Shown piece by piece: positions 9,538 through 18,135 of a stretch of 64,000 bases of DNA. Origin of the DNA: Flavobacterium chryseum. GTDB taxonomy: Bacteria > Bacteroidota > Bacteroidia > Flavobacteriales > Flavobacteriaceae. The stretch spans positions 124,001-188,000 of the forward strand of contig NZ_SNWW01000001.1 in the NCBI RefSeq assembly GCF_004362015.1. The letters are read 5' to 3'. The notes below the pieces were generated by a model that did not search any database, was not told the origin of the DNA, and saw only the letters and a list, made by a program, of their open reading frames with translations. The position numbers were made by a program, and so were the translations under genes. The first letter of the stretch is position 1. Each line of letters starts with the position of its first letter.

Positions 9538-9573
9538 AAAAACTGCAGCTAAAAATTTAGCTGCAGTTTTTTT
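9538..9573 (+). terminator. Terminator of aspS
   Basis: A 13-bp perfect stem (AACTGCAGCTAAA / TTTAGCTGCAGTT) with a 2-nt centre is followed by a run of T residues. The rest of the 370-base gap up to the cold-shock gene is AT-rich and holds no convincing ORF. Confidence 0.85.
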
Positions 9574-9824
9574 ATGCTCAGTAATGAGTAAACTGTATTC
9601 TAAAGGTGAAAATCTGAGGAAATACAGCTGTTTAAACTTAAATTTAAATGTAGTAAAGCAAATCCTACTATCAAAAAATATTTTTGAAGATAATTTAAAA
9701 ATTTCTTACTTTTTATTCCTACAATAAACGATTCTCAATTAAAGCATATCCGTATCTTAATTGATGCAATATAAATAGCGAAAACACTGTGAATCAATAA
9801 TTTTTACAAAAAATTAACACCTTA

Positions 9825-9857
9825 TTGTCTTTTGTATGAATTTATATGTTACATTTG
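9825..9857 (+). promoter_or_regulatory. Promoter of the cold-shock gene
   Basis: TTG at 9825-9827, a 22-base spacer and TACATTTG at 9850-9857 fit the Bacteroidota promoter. The predicted 5' leader is only about 25 bases, much shorter than the long regulatory leader of E. coli cspA. Confidence 0.6.
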
Positions 9858-9886
9858 CTACATTATAAATTATTATTACAATTACA

Positions 9887-10081
9887 ATGCGTACAGGTAC
9901 AGTAAAATTTTTCAATGAATCTAAAGGTTATGGATTCATTACAGACGAAGAAACAGGAAAAGATATCTTCGTTCACGCTTCAGGAATTAACGCGGAAGAA
10001 TTACGCGAAGGTGACCGTGTAAGTTACGAAGAAGAAGAAGGAAGAAAAGGGAAAGTTGCTGCTAAAGTAGCAGTAATCTAA
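9887..10081 (+). CDS. Cold-shock domain protein (CspA family)
   Basis: A 64-residue single-domain OB-fold protein that binds single-stranded RNA/DNA and acts as an RNA chaperone. RNP1 is KGYGFIT (residues about 13-19) and RNP2 is DIFVHAS (about 26-32); the N-terminal GTVKFFN is canonical. Length and acidity are usual for the family. It stands alone with its own promoter and terminator. Cold induction is possible but not shown by the sequence. Confidence 0.95.
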   Translation: MRTGTVKFFNESKGYGFITDEETGKDIFVHASGINAEELREGDRVSYEEEEGRKGKVAAKVAVI

Positions 10082-10122
10082 GAAAAATATAGCAATTTAT
10101 TTTTTTTGCCTCTGAATGGTCT

Positions 10123-10156
10123 AAACGTCTCGATTAATTTCGAGACGTTTTTTTTT
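10123..10156 (+). terminator. Terminator of the cold-shock gene
   Basis: A 10-bp perfect stem AAACGTCTCG / CGAGACGTTT with an 8-nt loop, followed by a long T-run. Confidence 0.9.
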
Positions 10157-10258
10157 GCTCAAACCTTAAAAAAAACACAAAATAGGCGTCTGTTATTTAT
10201 AATCAATAAAAATTACAATCAATCGCACTTTTAGCACACACTTAAATCCTTTTTTAGC

Positions 10259-10289
10259 TTGTGATTTACAGAGTTGAAAGCTATCTTTG
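10259..10289 (+). promoter_or_regulatory. Promoter of the nuo operon
   Basis: TTG at 10259-10261, a 20-base spacer and TATCTTTG at 10282-10289 match the Bacteroidota housekeeping promoter well. The nuoA ATG follows 33 bases later. Confidence 0.7.
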
Positions 10290-10322
10290 TGGCTCATTTT
10301 TTAAGTAAAAACCCCCAAGATT

Positions 10323-10688
10323 ATGCAATCTGATCAATACAGTTATATTCCTATTTTAATGCAGTTTGTATTAGCTGTAGGTTTCGTGGTAGGAACCATC
10401 ATTATTTCTGGAAAATTAGGTCCAAAAAGAACTTCTGAAGTTAAAGATAAAAACTTTGAGTGCGGTATCGAATCTGTTGGTAACGCTCGTATTCCTTTTT
10501 CTGTAAAATACTTCTTAGTAGCCATTTTATTTGTATTGTTTGATGTAGAGGTAATTTTCCTTTATCCTTGGGCAGTAAACTTTAAAGATCTTGGTATAGA
10601 GGGAATGCTAAAAATGATTGTCTTTATGTCTTTGCTTTTAGTTGGTTTTTTCTACATCATCAAAAAGAAAGCATTAGACTGGGAATAA
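10323..10688 (+). CDS. nuoA: NADH-quinone oxidoreductase subunit A
   Basis: Membrane-arm subunit of respiratory complex I, 121 residues with three membrane helices (about 9-31, 63-85, 91-113). The conserved loop after helix 1 contains K-x-x-x-FECGIES, where the Cys near the quinone cavity is typical, and helix 2 carries the acidic residues of FDVEVIFLYPW. It is the first gene of a complete operon and lies just after the best promoter of this region. The gap to nuoB (160 bases) contains a repeat described separately. Confidence 0.97.
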   Translation: MQSDQYSYIPILMQFVLAVGFVVGTIIISGKLGPKRTSEVKDKNFECGIESVGNARIPFSVKYFLVAILFVLFDVEVIFLYPWAVNFKDLGIEGMLKMIVFMSLLLVGFFYIIKKKALDWE

Positions 10689-10691
10689 AGA

Positions 10692-10846
10692 AATTTTAGA
10701 TTTCAGAATTTAGATTTTAGATTGTTTTGATTTAGAATTTAAATTTGGAAAATAAGTTCTCCAACTATAATATTGATTTTTTTAAATATTGATTTCGATT
10801 TTCACGATTTGCAAAAATCTAAAATCAGAAATCTAAAATCTAAAAT
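10692..10846. repeat. Inverted ATCTAAAAT repeats between nuoA and nuoB
   Basis: Copies of TTAGATTTTAGATT (from 10692) are answered by AATCTAAAATCTAAAAT (to 10846), forming an imperfect inverted repeat with a central AT-rich segment. The same word occurs before nuoE and, in reverse, after nuoM. It ends only four bases before the nuoB start. Confidence 0.6.
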
Positions 10847-10849
10847 AAA

Positions 10850-11398
10850 ATGAGCGATTCAAAAGTAAATATGGTTGCCCCTCCTGAAGGTGTTGTTGGT
10901 GAAGGTTTTTTCGCCACAAAACTAAATGATGTTGTAGGTATGGCACGAGCGAATTCTCTTTGGCCATTACCGTTTGCGACTTCTTGTTGCGGAATCGAAT
11001 TTATGGCAACAATGGCTTCACATTACGATTTAGCACGATTTGGGTCTGAGCGTGTGAGTTTTTCTCCTCGTCAGGCAGATATGTTAATGGTAATGGGAAC
11101 TATTTCTAAAAAAATGGCACCAATTTTAAGACAGGTTTACGAACAAATGTCTGAACCTCGTTGGGTAATTGCTGTTGGAGCTTGCGCTTCATCTGGTGGA
11201 ATTTTCGATACTTATTCTGTTTTACAAGGAATTGACAAAGTAATTCCAGTTGATGTTTACGTTCCCGGATGCCCGCCAAGACCAGAACAAATTGTTGATG
11301 GAGTAATGAAACTTCAGGAATTGGTAAGAAGCGAATCTGTAAGACGCAGAAGTTCACCAGAATACCAAGAATTACTAGCTTCATATAACATTTCATAA
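10850..11398 (+). CDS. nuoB: NADH-quinone oxidoreductase subunit B
   Basis: Peripheral-arm subunit that carries the terminal [4Fe-4S] cluster N2, which passes electrons to quinone. It has 182 residues. The ligands are visible as C46-C47 in TSCCGIEF, C112 in GACASSGG and C141 in PGCPPRPEQ. The N-terminus is short and no other domain is fused. It is separated from nuoC by one base, so translation is probably coupled. Confidence 0.98.
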   Translation: MSDSKVNMVAPPEGVVGEGFFATKLNDVVGMARANSLWPLPFATSCCGIEFMATMASHYDLARFGSERVSFSPRQADMLMVMGTISKKMAPILRQVYEQMSEPRWVIAVGACASSGGIFDTYSVLQGIDKVIPVDVYVPGCPPRPEQIVDGVMKLQELVRSESVRRRSSPEYQELLASYNIS

Positions 11399-11399
11399 G

Positions 11400-11921
11400 A
11401 TGGCTTTAGAAAATACCCTGATTCAAGATAAACTTACAGAAACATTTGACGCAAGTGTTTTTAACTTTCAACAAGAAAGAGATATTTTTTCAATAGAAAC
11501 AACAGCTGATAAAATCACAGCTTTGATTCTTTTCCTGAAAAATGATTCTGATTTGCGTTTTCACTTTTTAACGGATTTATGTGGCATTCACTATCCTGAC
11601 AACGAAACAGATCGTCAGTTTGCGATAGTATATCATTTGCATAACTGGTACGAAAATAAACGTATAAAAATCAAAGTTTTCCTTAACGGTGAAAAACCGG
11701 AAATAAAAACAATTTCAAATATTTTCTTAAGTTCAAACTGGATGGAAAGAGAAACTTACGATTTCTTCGGAGTTAACTTTATAGGACATCCACAATTAAA
11801 ACGTATTTTGAATATGGATGAAATGGTATCGTTCCCGATGCGAAAAGAATTCCCAATGGAAGACAGCGGAAGAACAGATAAGGATGACAGATTCTTTGGA
11901 AGAACAACAACAAATTGCTAA
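11400..11921 (+). CDS. nuoC: NADH-quinone oxidoreductase subunit C
   Basis: The 30-kDa peripheral-arm subunit of complex I, 173 residues, without cofactors, bridging NuoB, NuoD and NuoI. The family signature is seen in the C-terminal half (NWMERETYDFFGVNFIGHPQ, then FPMRKEFPMED). It is a separate gene, not fused to nuoD as in E. coli. The ATG follows the nuoB stop by one base; 25 bases separate it from nuoD. Confidence 0.96.
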   Translation: MALENTLIQDKLTETFDASVFNFQQERDIFSIETTADKITALILFLKNDSDLRFHFLTDLCGIHYPDNETDRQFAIVYHLHNWYENKRIKIKVFLNGEKPEIKTISNIFLSSNWMERETYDFFGVNFIGHPQLKRILNMDEMVSFPMRKEFPMEDSGRTDKDDRFFGRTTTNC

Positions 11922-11946
11922 AAAATAAATAATTCAACATTATAAA

Positions 11947-13185
11947 ATGTCAGAACTATTATTACCACCAGAGCATAGATATGCTAAAATAGTAAAGGAT
12001 AAACTAAACGAAGACGGAAGTGAACTTTCGGTACTAAATTTAGGTCCTACACACCCAGCTACACACGGTATTTTTCAGAATATCTTATTGATGGATGGTG
12101 AAAGAATTCTTGAGGCTGAACCAACTATTGGTTACATTCACAGAGCTTTCGAAAAAATTGCCGAAAATCGTCCTTTTTATCAAATTACGCCACTTACAGA
12201 CCGTATGAACTATTGCTCCTCTCCTATAAACAATATGGGATGGTGGATGACTTTAGAAAAATTATTAAATATTGAAGTTCCTAAAAGAGCACAATATTTA
12301 AGAGTTATAGTAATGGAGCTGGCTCGTATTACAGATCACTTAATCTGTAATTCGATTCTTGGGGTTGATACTGGTGCGTATACTGGTTTCTTGTACGTTT
12401 TTCAATTTAGAGAAAAAGTTTACGAGATTTACGAAGAAATTTGTGGAGCTCGTTTAACAACAAATATGGGAAGAATTGGTGGTTTCGAAAGAGATTGGTC
12501 ACCAGAAGCTTTCCGCAAATTAGATGTCTTTTTAAAAGATTTTCCTGTTGCCTGGCAAGAGTTTGTAAACTTATTTGAAAGAAACAGGATTTTCCTTGAT
12601 AGAACTGTAAACGTAGGTGCGATTACTGCTGAACAAGCAATGGCTTACGGATTTACAGGTCCTAACTTACGTGCTGCCGGCGTCGATTATGATGTTCGTG
12701 TTGCACAACCTTACTCTTCGTATGAAGATTTTGATTTTATTGTTCCTGTTGGAAAATCAGGTGATACATACGATCGTTTCTGTGTTCGTAATGCAGAGGT
12801 TTGGGAAAGTCTAAGTATTATTCGTCAGGCATTGGATAAAATGCCAGCCGGAAATGAATATCACGCAGAAGTTCCTGATTATTATCTTCCTCCAAAAGAA
12901 GATGTGTATACTTCTATGGAATCTTTAATTTATCACTTTAAGATCGTAATGGGAGAAGTTCCTGTACCAGTTGCAGAAATTTATCATCCTGTTGAAGGCG
13001 GAAACGGAGAATTAGGATTTTATTTAGTTACAGACGGAAGCAGAACTCCATACAGATTACATTTCAGAAGACCTTGCTTTATTTATTATCAGGCATATCC
13101 GGAAATGATTAAAGGAGCTTTATTATCAGATGCAATTGTTATCCTTTCGAGTTTAAATGTAATTGCAGGAGAATTAGACGCGTAA
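11947..13185 (+). CDS. nuoD: NADH-quinone oxidoreductase subunit D
   Basis: The 49-kDa subunit that forms the quinone pocket together with NuoB. It has 412 residues, full length for a stand-alone NuoD. Typical segments are LGPTHPATHG with the quinone-head His, IGYIHRAFEK, DRMNYCSSPINN and the C-terminal DPVMGEVDR equivalent IVILSSLNVIAGELDA. It is related to the large subunit of NiFe hydrogenases but lacks the metal-binding Cys pairs, as expected. A 148-base gap with ATCTAAAAT repeats precedes nuoE. Confidence 0.97.
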   Translation: MSELLLPPEHRYAKIVKDKLNEDGSELSVLNLGPTHPATHGIFQNILLMDGERILEAEPTIGYIHRAFEKIAENRPFYQITPLTDRMNYCSSPINNMGWWMTLEKLLNIEVPKRAQYLRVIVMELARITDHLICNSILGVDTGAYTGFLYVFQFREKVYEIYEEICGARLTTNMGRIGGFERDWSPEAFRKLDVFLKDFPVAWQEFVNLFERNRIFLDRTVNVGAITAEQAMAYGFTGPNLRAAGVDYDVRVAQPYSSYEDFDFIVPVGKSGDTYDRFCVRNAEVWESLSIIRQALDKMPAGNEYHAEVPDYYLPPKEDVYTSMESLIYHFKIVMGEVPVPVAEIYHPVEGGNGELGFYLVTDGSRTPYRLHFRRPCFIYYQAYPEMIKGALLSDAIVILSSLNVIAGELDA

Positions 13186-13299
13186 AAAATTTTAGATTGA
13201 AAATCTAGACTTACATAGAGAATTGAAGAATTCAGATCAAAAGATCTAAAACTAATAATTAAGATTGCAGAATATGGATTAAGGACAAGGATTGAAAAA

Positions 13300-13332
13300 A
13301 TCTAAAATCATTAATCTAAAATCTAAAATAAA
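13300..13332 (+). repeat. ATCTAAAAT repeats before nuoE
   Basis: Three consecutive copies of the word (A)ATCTAAAAT lie directly before the nuoE ATG. Read as codons they give a meaningless K/I/N-rich extension, which is why I do not place the nuoE start upstream. Confidence 0.6.
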
Positions 13333-13333
13333 A

Positions 13334-13864
13334 ATGGAACGTAAACATTACAAACAAGAAATAAACATGACTGAAGCATTGATGTCCCGCATCAATGAAT
13401 TAATCAGTCATTATCCTGAAGACAAAAGAAAATCAGCTTTGTTGCCTGTTTTGCACGAAGTGCAGGATGCGCACGATAACTGGTTAAGTACTGAGTTGCA
13501 GGATAAAGTTGCTGAAATTTTGCACATCAAACCAATTGAGGTTTACGAAGTGGTTACTTTTTATACCATGTACAACCAAAAACCAATTGGAAAATACATG
13601 TTCGAGTTTTGCCAGACTTCTTGTTGTTGTTTAAATGGTGCCGAAAATCTAATGGATTATACTTCTGAAAAATTAGGCATTAAAATGGGCGAAACAACTC
13701 CAGACGGAATGTTTACTATTGCCGGAGTAGAATGTTTAGGTGCCTGCGGATACGCTCCGATGATGCAGTTAGGCGATTTCTACAAAGAAAAATTGACAGA
13801 AGAAAAAATCGATCAGTTAATCGCTGATTGCAGAGATGATAAAATAATATTACACGATAAATAA
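13334..13864 (+). CDS. nuoE: NADH-quinone oxidoreductase subunit E
   Basis: The 24-kDa subunit with thioredoxin-like fold that binds [2Fe-2S] cluster N1a next to the FMN of NuoF. From the ATG at 13334 it has 176 residues. Ligands are C93 and C98 (FCQTSCCCL) and C134 and C138 (ECLGACGY). The earlier in-frame TTG at 13292 would add 14 residues encoded by the ATCTAAAAT repeat, so I reject it. The gene is followed by nuoF with one base between stop and start. Confidence 0.97.
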   Translation: MERKHYKQEINMTEALMSRINELISHYPEDKRKSALLPVLHEVQDAHDNWLSTELQDKVAEILHIKPIEVYEVVTFYTMYNQKPIGKYMFEFCQTSCCCLNGAENLMDYTSEKLGIKMGETTPDGMFTIAGVECLGACGYAPMMQLGDFYKEKLTEEKIDQLIADCRDDKIILHDK

Positions 13865-13865
13865 T

Positions 13866-15236
13866 ATGTCACAAAAAATATTATTAGATAAAATCAATGT
13901 TCCGGGAATTAAAACCTATGAAGTTTATCGCCAAAATGGTGGTTATGCTTCTGTAGAAAAAGCTTTGAAAACACTTACACCAGATGAAGTTGTTGAAGAA
14001 GTTAAAAAATCAGGTCTTCGTGGTCGTGGTGGAGCTGGTTTCCCTGCAGGAATGAAATGGAGTTTTATTGATAAAAAATCAGGAAAACCGAGACATTTAG
14101 TTTGCAATGCCGACGAGTCTGAACCAGGAACATTCAAAGATCGTTATTTGATGGAATTTATTCCTCACTTATTGATCGAAGGAATGATTACTTCAAGTTT
14201 CGCTTTAGGTGCTAACCTATCGTATATCTACATTCGTGGAGAATACATGTGGGTTTTCAAAATATTAGAAAGAGCTATCGCCGAAGCCAAAGCTGCCGGT
14301 TGGTTAGGAAAAAATATATTAGGTACAGGTTACGATCTAGAATTGTATGTTCACTGTGGAGCCGGAGCTTATATTTGTGGAGAAGAAACTGCACTTATAG
14401 AATCTTTGGAAGGTAAAAGAGGAAATCCTCGTATTAAACCACCTTTTCCAGCGGTTTCAGGACTTTGGGCAAACCCAACAGTGGTAAACAATGTTGAAAC
14501 TATTGCAACTGTGCCTTGGATCATTAACAATTCTGGTGATGATTATGCAAAAATCGGGATTGGTCGTTCGACAGGAACAAAATTAATTTCTGCTTCAGGA
14601 CATATTAAAAATCCTGGTGTTTACGAAATTGAATTAGGTTTAAGCGTTGACGAATTCATGAATTCTGATGAATATTTAGGTGGAATGTCTTCTAGCAGAC
14701 CTTTAAAAGCATTTGTTCCCGGAGGTTCTTCTGTGCCAATTTTACCAGCTGAATTAATTTTCAAAACTGCAAACGGAGAAGATAGATTAATGACTTATGA
14801 ATCTTTGAGTGACGGTGGTTTTGCTACCGGATCTATGTTAGGTTCTGGAGGATTTATAGTTTACAACGACACTGCTTGTGTGGTAAGAAACACTTGGAAT
14901 TTTGCTCGTTTTTATCACCACGAATCTTGCGGACAATGTACGCCTTGCCGTGAAGGGACTGGTTGGTTAGAAAAAATATTGTGGAGAATCGAAAACGGTC
15001 AGGGCCGCGAAGAAGATATCGAATTATTGTGGAGCATTCAAAGTAAAATAGAAGGAAACACGATTTGTCCACTTGGTGACGCCGCTTCCTGGCCAGTAGC
15101 AGCAGCGATTCGTCACTTTAGAGATGAATTTGAATATCACGTTCGTTTCCCGGAAAAAATAAAAAATAGAGATCACTTTGTTACTGAACCTTTTTCGCAA
15201 GTGAAACATTTAGTAGGCGGTAAAGTAATCGTATAA
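13866..15236 (+). CDS. nuoF: NADH-quinone oxidoreductase subunit F
   Basis: The 51-kDa NADH-oxidising subunit, 456 residues. The FMN/NADH site is visible as GLRGRGGAGFPAGMKW (about residues 50-65) and GAGAYICGEETALIESLEG. The [4Fe-4S] cluster N3 is held by C355, C358 and C361 (SCGQCTPC) and C401 (NTICPLGD). It acts at the cytosolic tip of complex I, with NuoE and NuoG. About 90 bases of AT-rich sequence separate it from nuoG. Confidence 0.98.
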   Translation: MSQKILLDKINVPGIKTYEVYRQNGGYASVEKALKTLTPDEVVEEVKKSGLRGRGGAGFPAGMKWSFIDKKSGKPRHLVCNADESEPGTFKDRYLMEFIPHLLIEGMITSSFALGANLSYIYIRGEYMWVFKILERAIAEAKAAGWLGKNILGTGYDLELYVHCGAGAYICGEETALIESLEGKRGNPRIKPPFPAVSGLWANPTVVNNVETIATVPWIINNSGDDYAKIGIGRSTGTKLISASGHIKNPGVYEIELGLSVDEFMNSDEYLGGMSSSRPLKAFVPGGSSVPILPAELIFKTANGEDRLMTYESLSDGGFATGSMLGSGGFIVYNDTACVVRNTWNFARFYHHESCGQCTPCREGTGWLEKILWRIENGQGREEDIELLWSIQSKIEGNTICPLGDAASWPVAAAIRHFRDEFEYHVRFPEKIKNRDHFVTEPFSQVKHLVGGKVIV

Positions 15237-15328
15237 AAATATAAAGCAGAAAGTTATAAAGTTAACAATATAAAAAGGACAGCAATTCTTTTAAATATTC
15301 CGACTTTCAACATTCAAATCAATAAGAG

Positions 15329-16360
15329 ATGAAAGTAACCATAGACGGTCAAAGTATAGACGTAGAGCCAGGAACAACGATCCTGCAGGCTGCACGTATG
15401 ATTGGTGGAGATTTAGTTCCGCCAGCCATGTGCTATTACTCAAAATTAAAAGGCAGCGGCGGAAAATGTCGTTGTTGTTTAGTTGAAGTTTCTAAAGGAA
15501 GCGAAGCTGACCCAAGACCAATGCCAAAATTAATGGCATCTTGTGTAACAGGATGTATGGACGGAATGGAAGTAAACAGTAAATCTTCTGACAGAGTAAC
15601 GGAAGCCCGTAAATCTGTAACAGAATTTTTATTGATCAATCACCCATTAGACTGCCCTATTTGTGATCAGGCTGGTGAATGTGATCTTCAAAATTTAAGT
15701 TTTGAGCACGGAAATCCGAAATCACGTTTTATTGAAGAAAAAAGAACGTTTGAACCAGAAGATATTGGTCCAAATATTCAATTGCATATGAACCGTTGTA
15801 TTTTATGCCAAAGATGTGTACAAGTTGCAGATCAATTGACAGACAATAGAGTTCATGGGGTATTAGATCGTGGTGATCACGCTAATATTTCAACTGGAAT
15901 TTCAAAAGCTATTGACAATGAGTTTTCCGGAAATATGATTGACGTTTGCCCTGTTGGAGCATTAACTGATAAAACTTTCCGTTTCAAATCAAGAGTATGG
16001 TTTAATAAACCTTACAATGCGCACAGAGAATGTACAACTCCTGGATGTTGTGGAAAAACAACCGTTTGGATGTTTGGAGGAGAAATTCAACGTGTGACTG
16101 GTCGTAAAGACGAGTATCATGAAGTAGAAGAATTTATCTGTAATTCTTGCCGTTTTGATCATAAAAATGTTAATGACTGGGTTATTGAAGGACCAAGAGA
16201 ATTTGAAAAAGATTCTGTTATCAATCAAAATAACTACACTCAAAAATTAGAAAAAGTACAAATCGATACAGAAAAGAATATCCTTTTAGGTAGAGATACT
16301 GACCGCAAAAAAATCAGTATGGCTGAAATTCCATTAAATACTAACAACAAAATTTCTTAA
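15329..16360 (+). CDS. nuoG: NADH-quinone oxidoreductase subunit G, short form
   Basis: Iron-sulfur subunit of the peripheral arm. It has 343 residues, whereas the E. coli protein has about 900. Ligand sets are visible for N1b (C35, C47, C50, C72), N5 (H105, C109, C112, C118) and N4 (C157, C160, C163, C207). A further set (C235, C240/C241, C271, C274) resembles the site that binds the off-path N7 cluster. The protein stops right after that segment, so the whole inactive molybdopterin-oxidoreductase domain is missing. The reading frame ends cleanly and overlaps the next start (TAATG), so this is a natural short form, not a truncation. The electron path through N1b, N4 and N5 is intact. Confidence 0.95.
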   Translation: MKVTIDGQSIDVEPGTTILQAARMIGGDLVPPAMCYYSKLKGSGGKCRCCLVEVSKGSEADPRPMPKLMASCVTGCMDGMEVNSKSSDRVTEARKSVTEFLLINHPLDCPICDQAGECDLQNLSFEHGNPKSRFIEEKRTFEPEDIGPNIQLHMNRCILCQRCVQVADQLTDNRVHGVLDRGDHANISTGISKAIDNEFSGNMIDVCPVGALTDKTFRFKSRVWFNKPYNAHRECTTPGCCGKTTVWMFGGEIQRVTGRKDEYHEVEEFICNSCRFDHKNVNDWVIEGPREFEKDSVINQNNYTQKLEKVQIDTEKNILLGRDTDRKKISMAEIPLNTNNKIS

Positions 16361-17418
16361 TGATGGTAGATGGTGCGTTTATTATAGAAAAAAGTGTTGT
16401 AATTGTAGTGGTTTTTGCCGTTACAATGATTATGGCAATGTATTCTACTTGGGCTGAACGTAAAGTTGCAGCTTTTCTACAAGATCGTGTAGGGCCTAAC
16501 CGCGCTGGTTGGGGAGGTTTATTGCAACCACTTGCTGATGGTATGAAATTATTCTCTAAAGAAGAATTTTTCCCAAATACACCTAATAAATTTTTATTTG
16601 TTGTAGGTCCGGCAATTTCAATGAGTACAGCTTTGATGACAAGTGCTGTAATTCCGTGGGGAGACAGACTTCATGTTTTTGGAAGAGATGTAATTCTTCA
16701 GGCAACTGACATTAATATTGCTTTACTTTATATTTTCGGGGTTCTTTCGGTTGGAGTTTACGGAATCATGATTGGTGGATGGGCTTCTAACAATAAATTC
16801 TCTTTGATGGGTGCTGTTCGTGCAGCTTCTCAAATGGTTTCTTATGAAGTTGCGATGGGATTATCAATGATTGCTTTATTGATGATGACCGGAACAATGA
16901 GTTTAAAAGAAATTTCATTACAACAACAAGGAATGAATTGGAATGTTTTCTATCAGCCTTTGTCTTTTTTGATTTTCTTAATTTGTTCATTTGCAGAAAC
17001 TAACAGAACTCCTTTTGATTTAGCTGAATGTGAATCTGAATTAATTGGTGGTTATCATACTGAATATTCCTCCATGAAAATGGGATTCTATTTATTTGCT
17101 GAGTATGCAAGTATGTTTACTTCTGCAACCATTATTTCAGTATTGTTTTTTGGAGGATATAATTATCCGGGAATGAGCTGGATGGTAGAAAATGCTGGAG
17201 TAAATTTGGCTAATGTTTTAGGAATTGCAGTATTGTTTGCAAAAATATGTTTCTTCATATTTTTCTACATGTGGGTTCGTTGGACAATTCCAAGATTTAG
17301 ATATGATCAATTAATGAATTTAGGCTGGAGAATTTTGATTCCGCTTTCAATTATTAATATCATGATTACGGGTGTTGTTATATTGAGACACGATATTGCT
17401 GCATACTTAGGATTCTAA
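16360..17418 (+). CDS. nuoH: NADH-quinone oxidoreductase subunit H
   Basis: Membrane subunit that joins the peripheral and membrane arms and forms the entrance of the quinone channel. It has 352 residues and about eight helices. Signatures are WAERKVAAFLQDRVGPNRAG near the N-terminus, the acidic loop AETNRTPFDLAECESELIGG and the helix carrying YMWVRWTIPRFRYDQLM. The start overlaps the nuoG stop by one base (an ATG three bases later is also possible), which indicates coupled translation. Confidence 0.98.
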   Translation: MMVDGAFIIEKSVVIVVVFAVTMIMAMYSTWAERKVAAFLQDRVGPNRAGWGGLLQPLADGMKLFSKEEFFPNTPNKFLFVVGPAISMSTALMTSAVIPWGDRLHVFGRDVILQATDINIALLYIFGVLSVGVYGIMIGGWASNNKFSLMGAVRAASQMVSYEVAMGLSMIALLMMTGTMSLKEISLQQQGMNWNVFYQPLSFLIFLICSFAETNRTPFDLAECESELIGGYHTEYSSMKMGFYLFAEYASMFTSATIISVLFFGGYNYPGMSWMVENAGVNLANVLGIAVLFAKICFFIFFYMWVRWTIPRFRYDQLMNLGWRILIPLSIINIMITGVVILRHDIAAYLGF

Positions 17419-17428
17419 GAATTGTAAT

Positions 17429-17520
17429 GCTCTAGCCCTGATAGAAGCGGCATCCTTTTAAGATGGTCACGAAGTCTCGAGACAATATAAAAAGATAAAG
17501 CGGAAAGCAGGATTAGCTTC
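17429..17520. repeat. Palindromic intergenic repeat between nuoH and nuoI
   Basis: GCTCTAGCCCTGATAGAAGC and CATCCTTTT on the left are answered by AAAAAGATAAAGCGGAAAGC and AGGATTAGCTTC on the right, an imperfect long inverted repeat. A perfect 10-bp palindrome GTCTCGAGAC sits between the arms at 17474-17483. It fills the only 170-base gap between nuoH and nuoI. Confidence 0.65.
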
Positions 17521-17589
17521 AAATAAAAATAAAATAGATCTTGAATTTGATTTAAACTAAAATTCAAAATCACAAATAATAATAGTAAA

Positions 17590-18135
17590 ATGTCAATAGA
17601 AACTATATCATTATCGGGTAGAAAAAAGATGGTCTCTAATAAAGAGATGACTTTTTTAGAGCGATTGTATCTTGTGGCGATTGTGAAAGGATTGCTTATC
17701 ACTGTAAAACACTTATTCAGAAAAAAAGTGACGATTCACTATCCTGAACAAGTGCGTGAAATGAGTCCGGTTTATCGTGGTCAACATCAATTGAAACGTG
17801 ATGAGCAAGGTCGTGAAAACTGTACTGCTTGTGGATTATGCGCTTTATCATGTCCTGCAGAAGCGATCACTATGAAAGCTGCTGAGCGTAAAGCGGATGA
17901 AAAACATTTGTACAGAGAAGAAAAATATGCTTCGATATATGAAATCAATATGTTGCGCTGTATATTTTGCGGTTTATGTGAAGAAGCTTGTCCAAAAGAT
18001 GCTATTTACTTAACAACATCAAAAGTATTAGTTCCTTCCAGCTATGAAAGAGAAGATTTCATTTTTGGAAAAGACAGACTAGTGATGCCTCTTGACGTGG
18101 CAATCAAAAATGCTCAACTTAATAATGCTAATTAA
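17590..18135 (+). CDS. nuoI: NADH-quinone oxidoreductase subunit I
   Basis: The 23-kDa ferredoxin-like subunit, 181 residues, with two [4Fe-4S] clusters (N6a, N6b) that carry electrons to N2. The ligand sets are C78, C81, C84, C88 (CTACGLCALSCP) and C124, C127, C130, C134 (CIFCGLCEEACP). An amphipathic N-terminal helix (residues about 22-45) sits on the membrane. nuoJ starts directly after the stop codon. Confidence 0.98.
   Translation: MSIETISLSGRKKMVSNKEMTFLERLYLVAIVKGLLITVKHLFRKKVTIHYPEQVREMSPVYRGQHQLKRDEQGRENCTACGLCALSCPAEAITMKAAERKADEKHLYREEKYASIYEINMLRCIFCGLCEEACPKDAIYLTTSKVLVPSSYEREDFIFGKDRLVMPLDVAIKNAQLNNAN

Noticed and set aside
13292..13333. N-terminal extension of NuoE from a TTG
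   Set aside because: The extra 14 residues are encoded by the ATCTAAAAT intergenic repeat; the ATG at 13334 gives the normal NuoE length.
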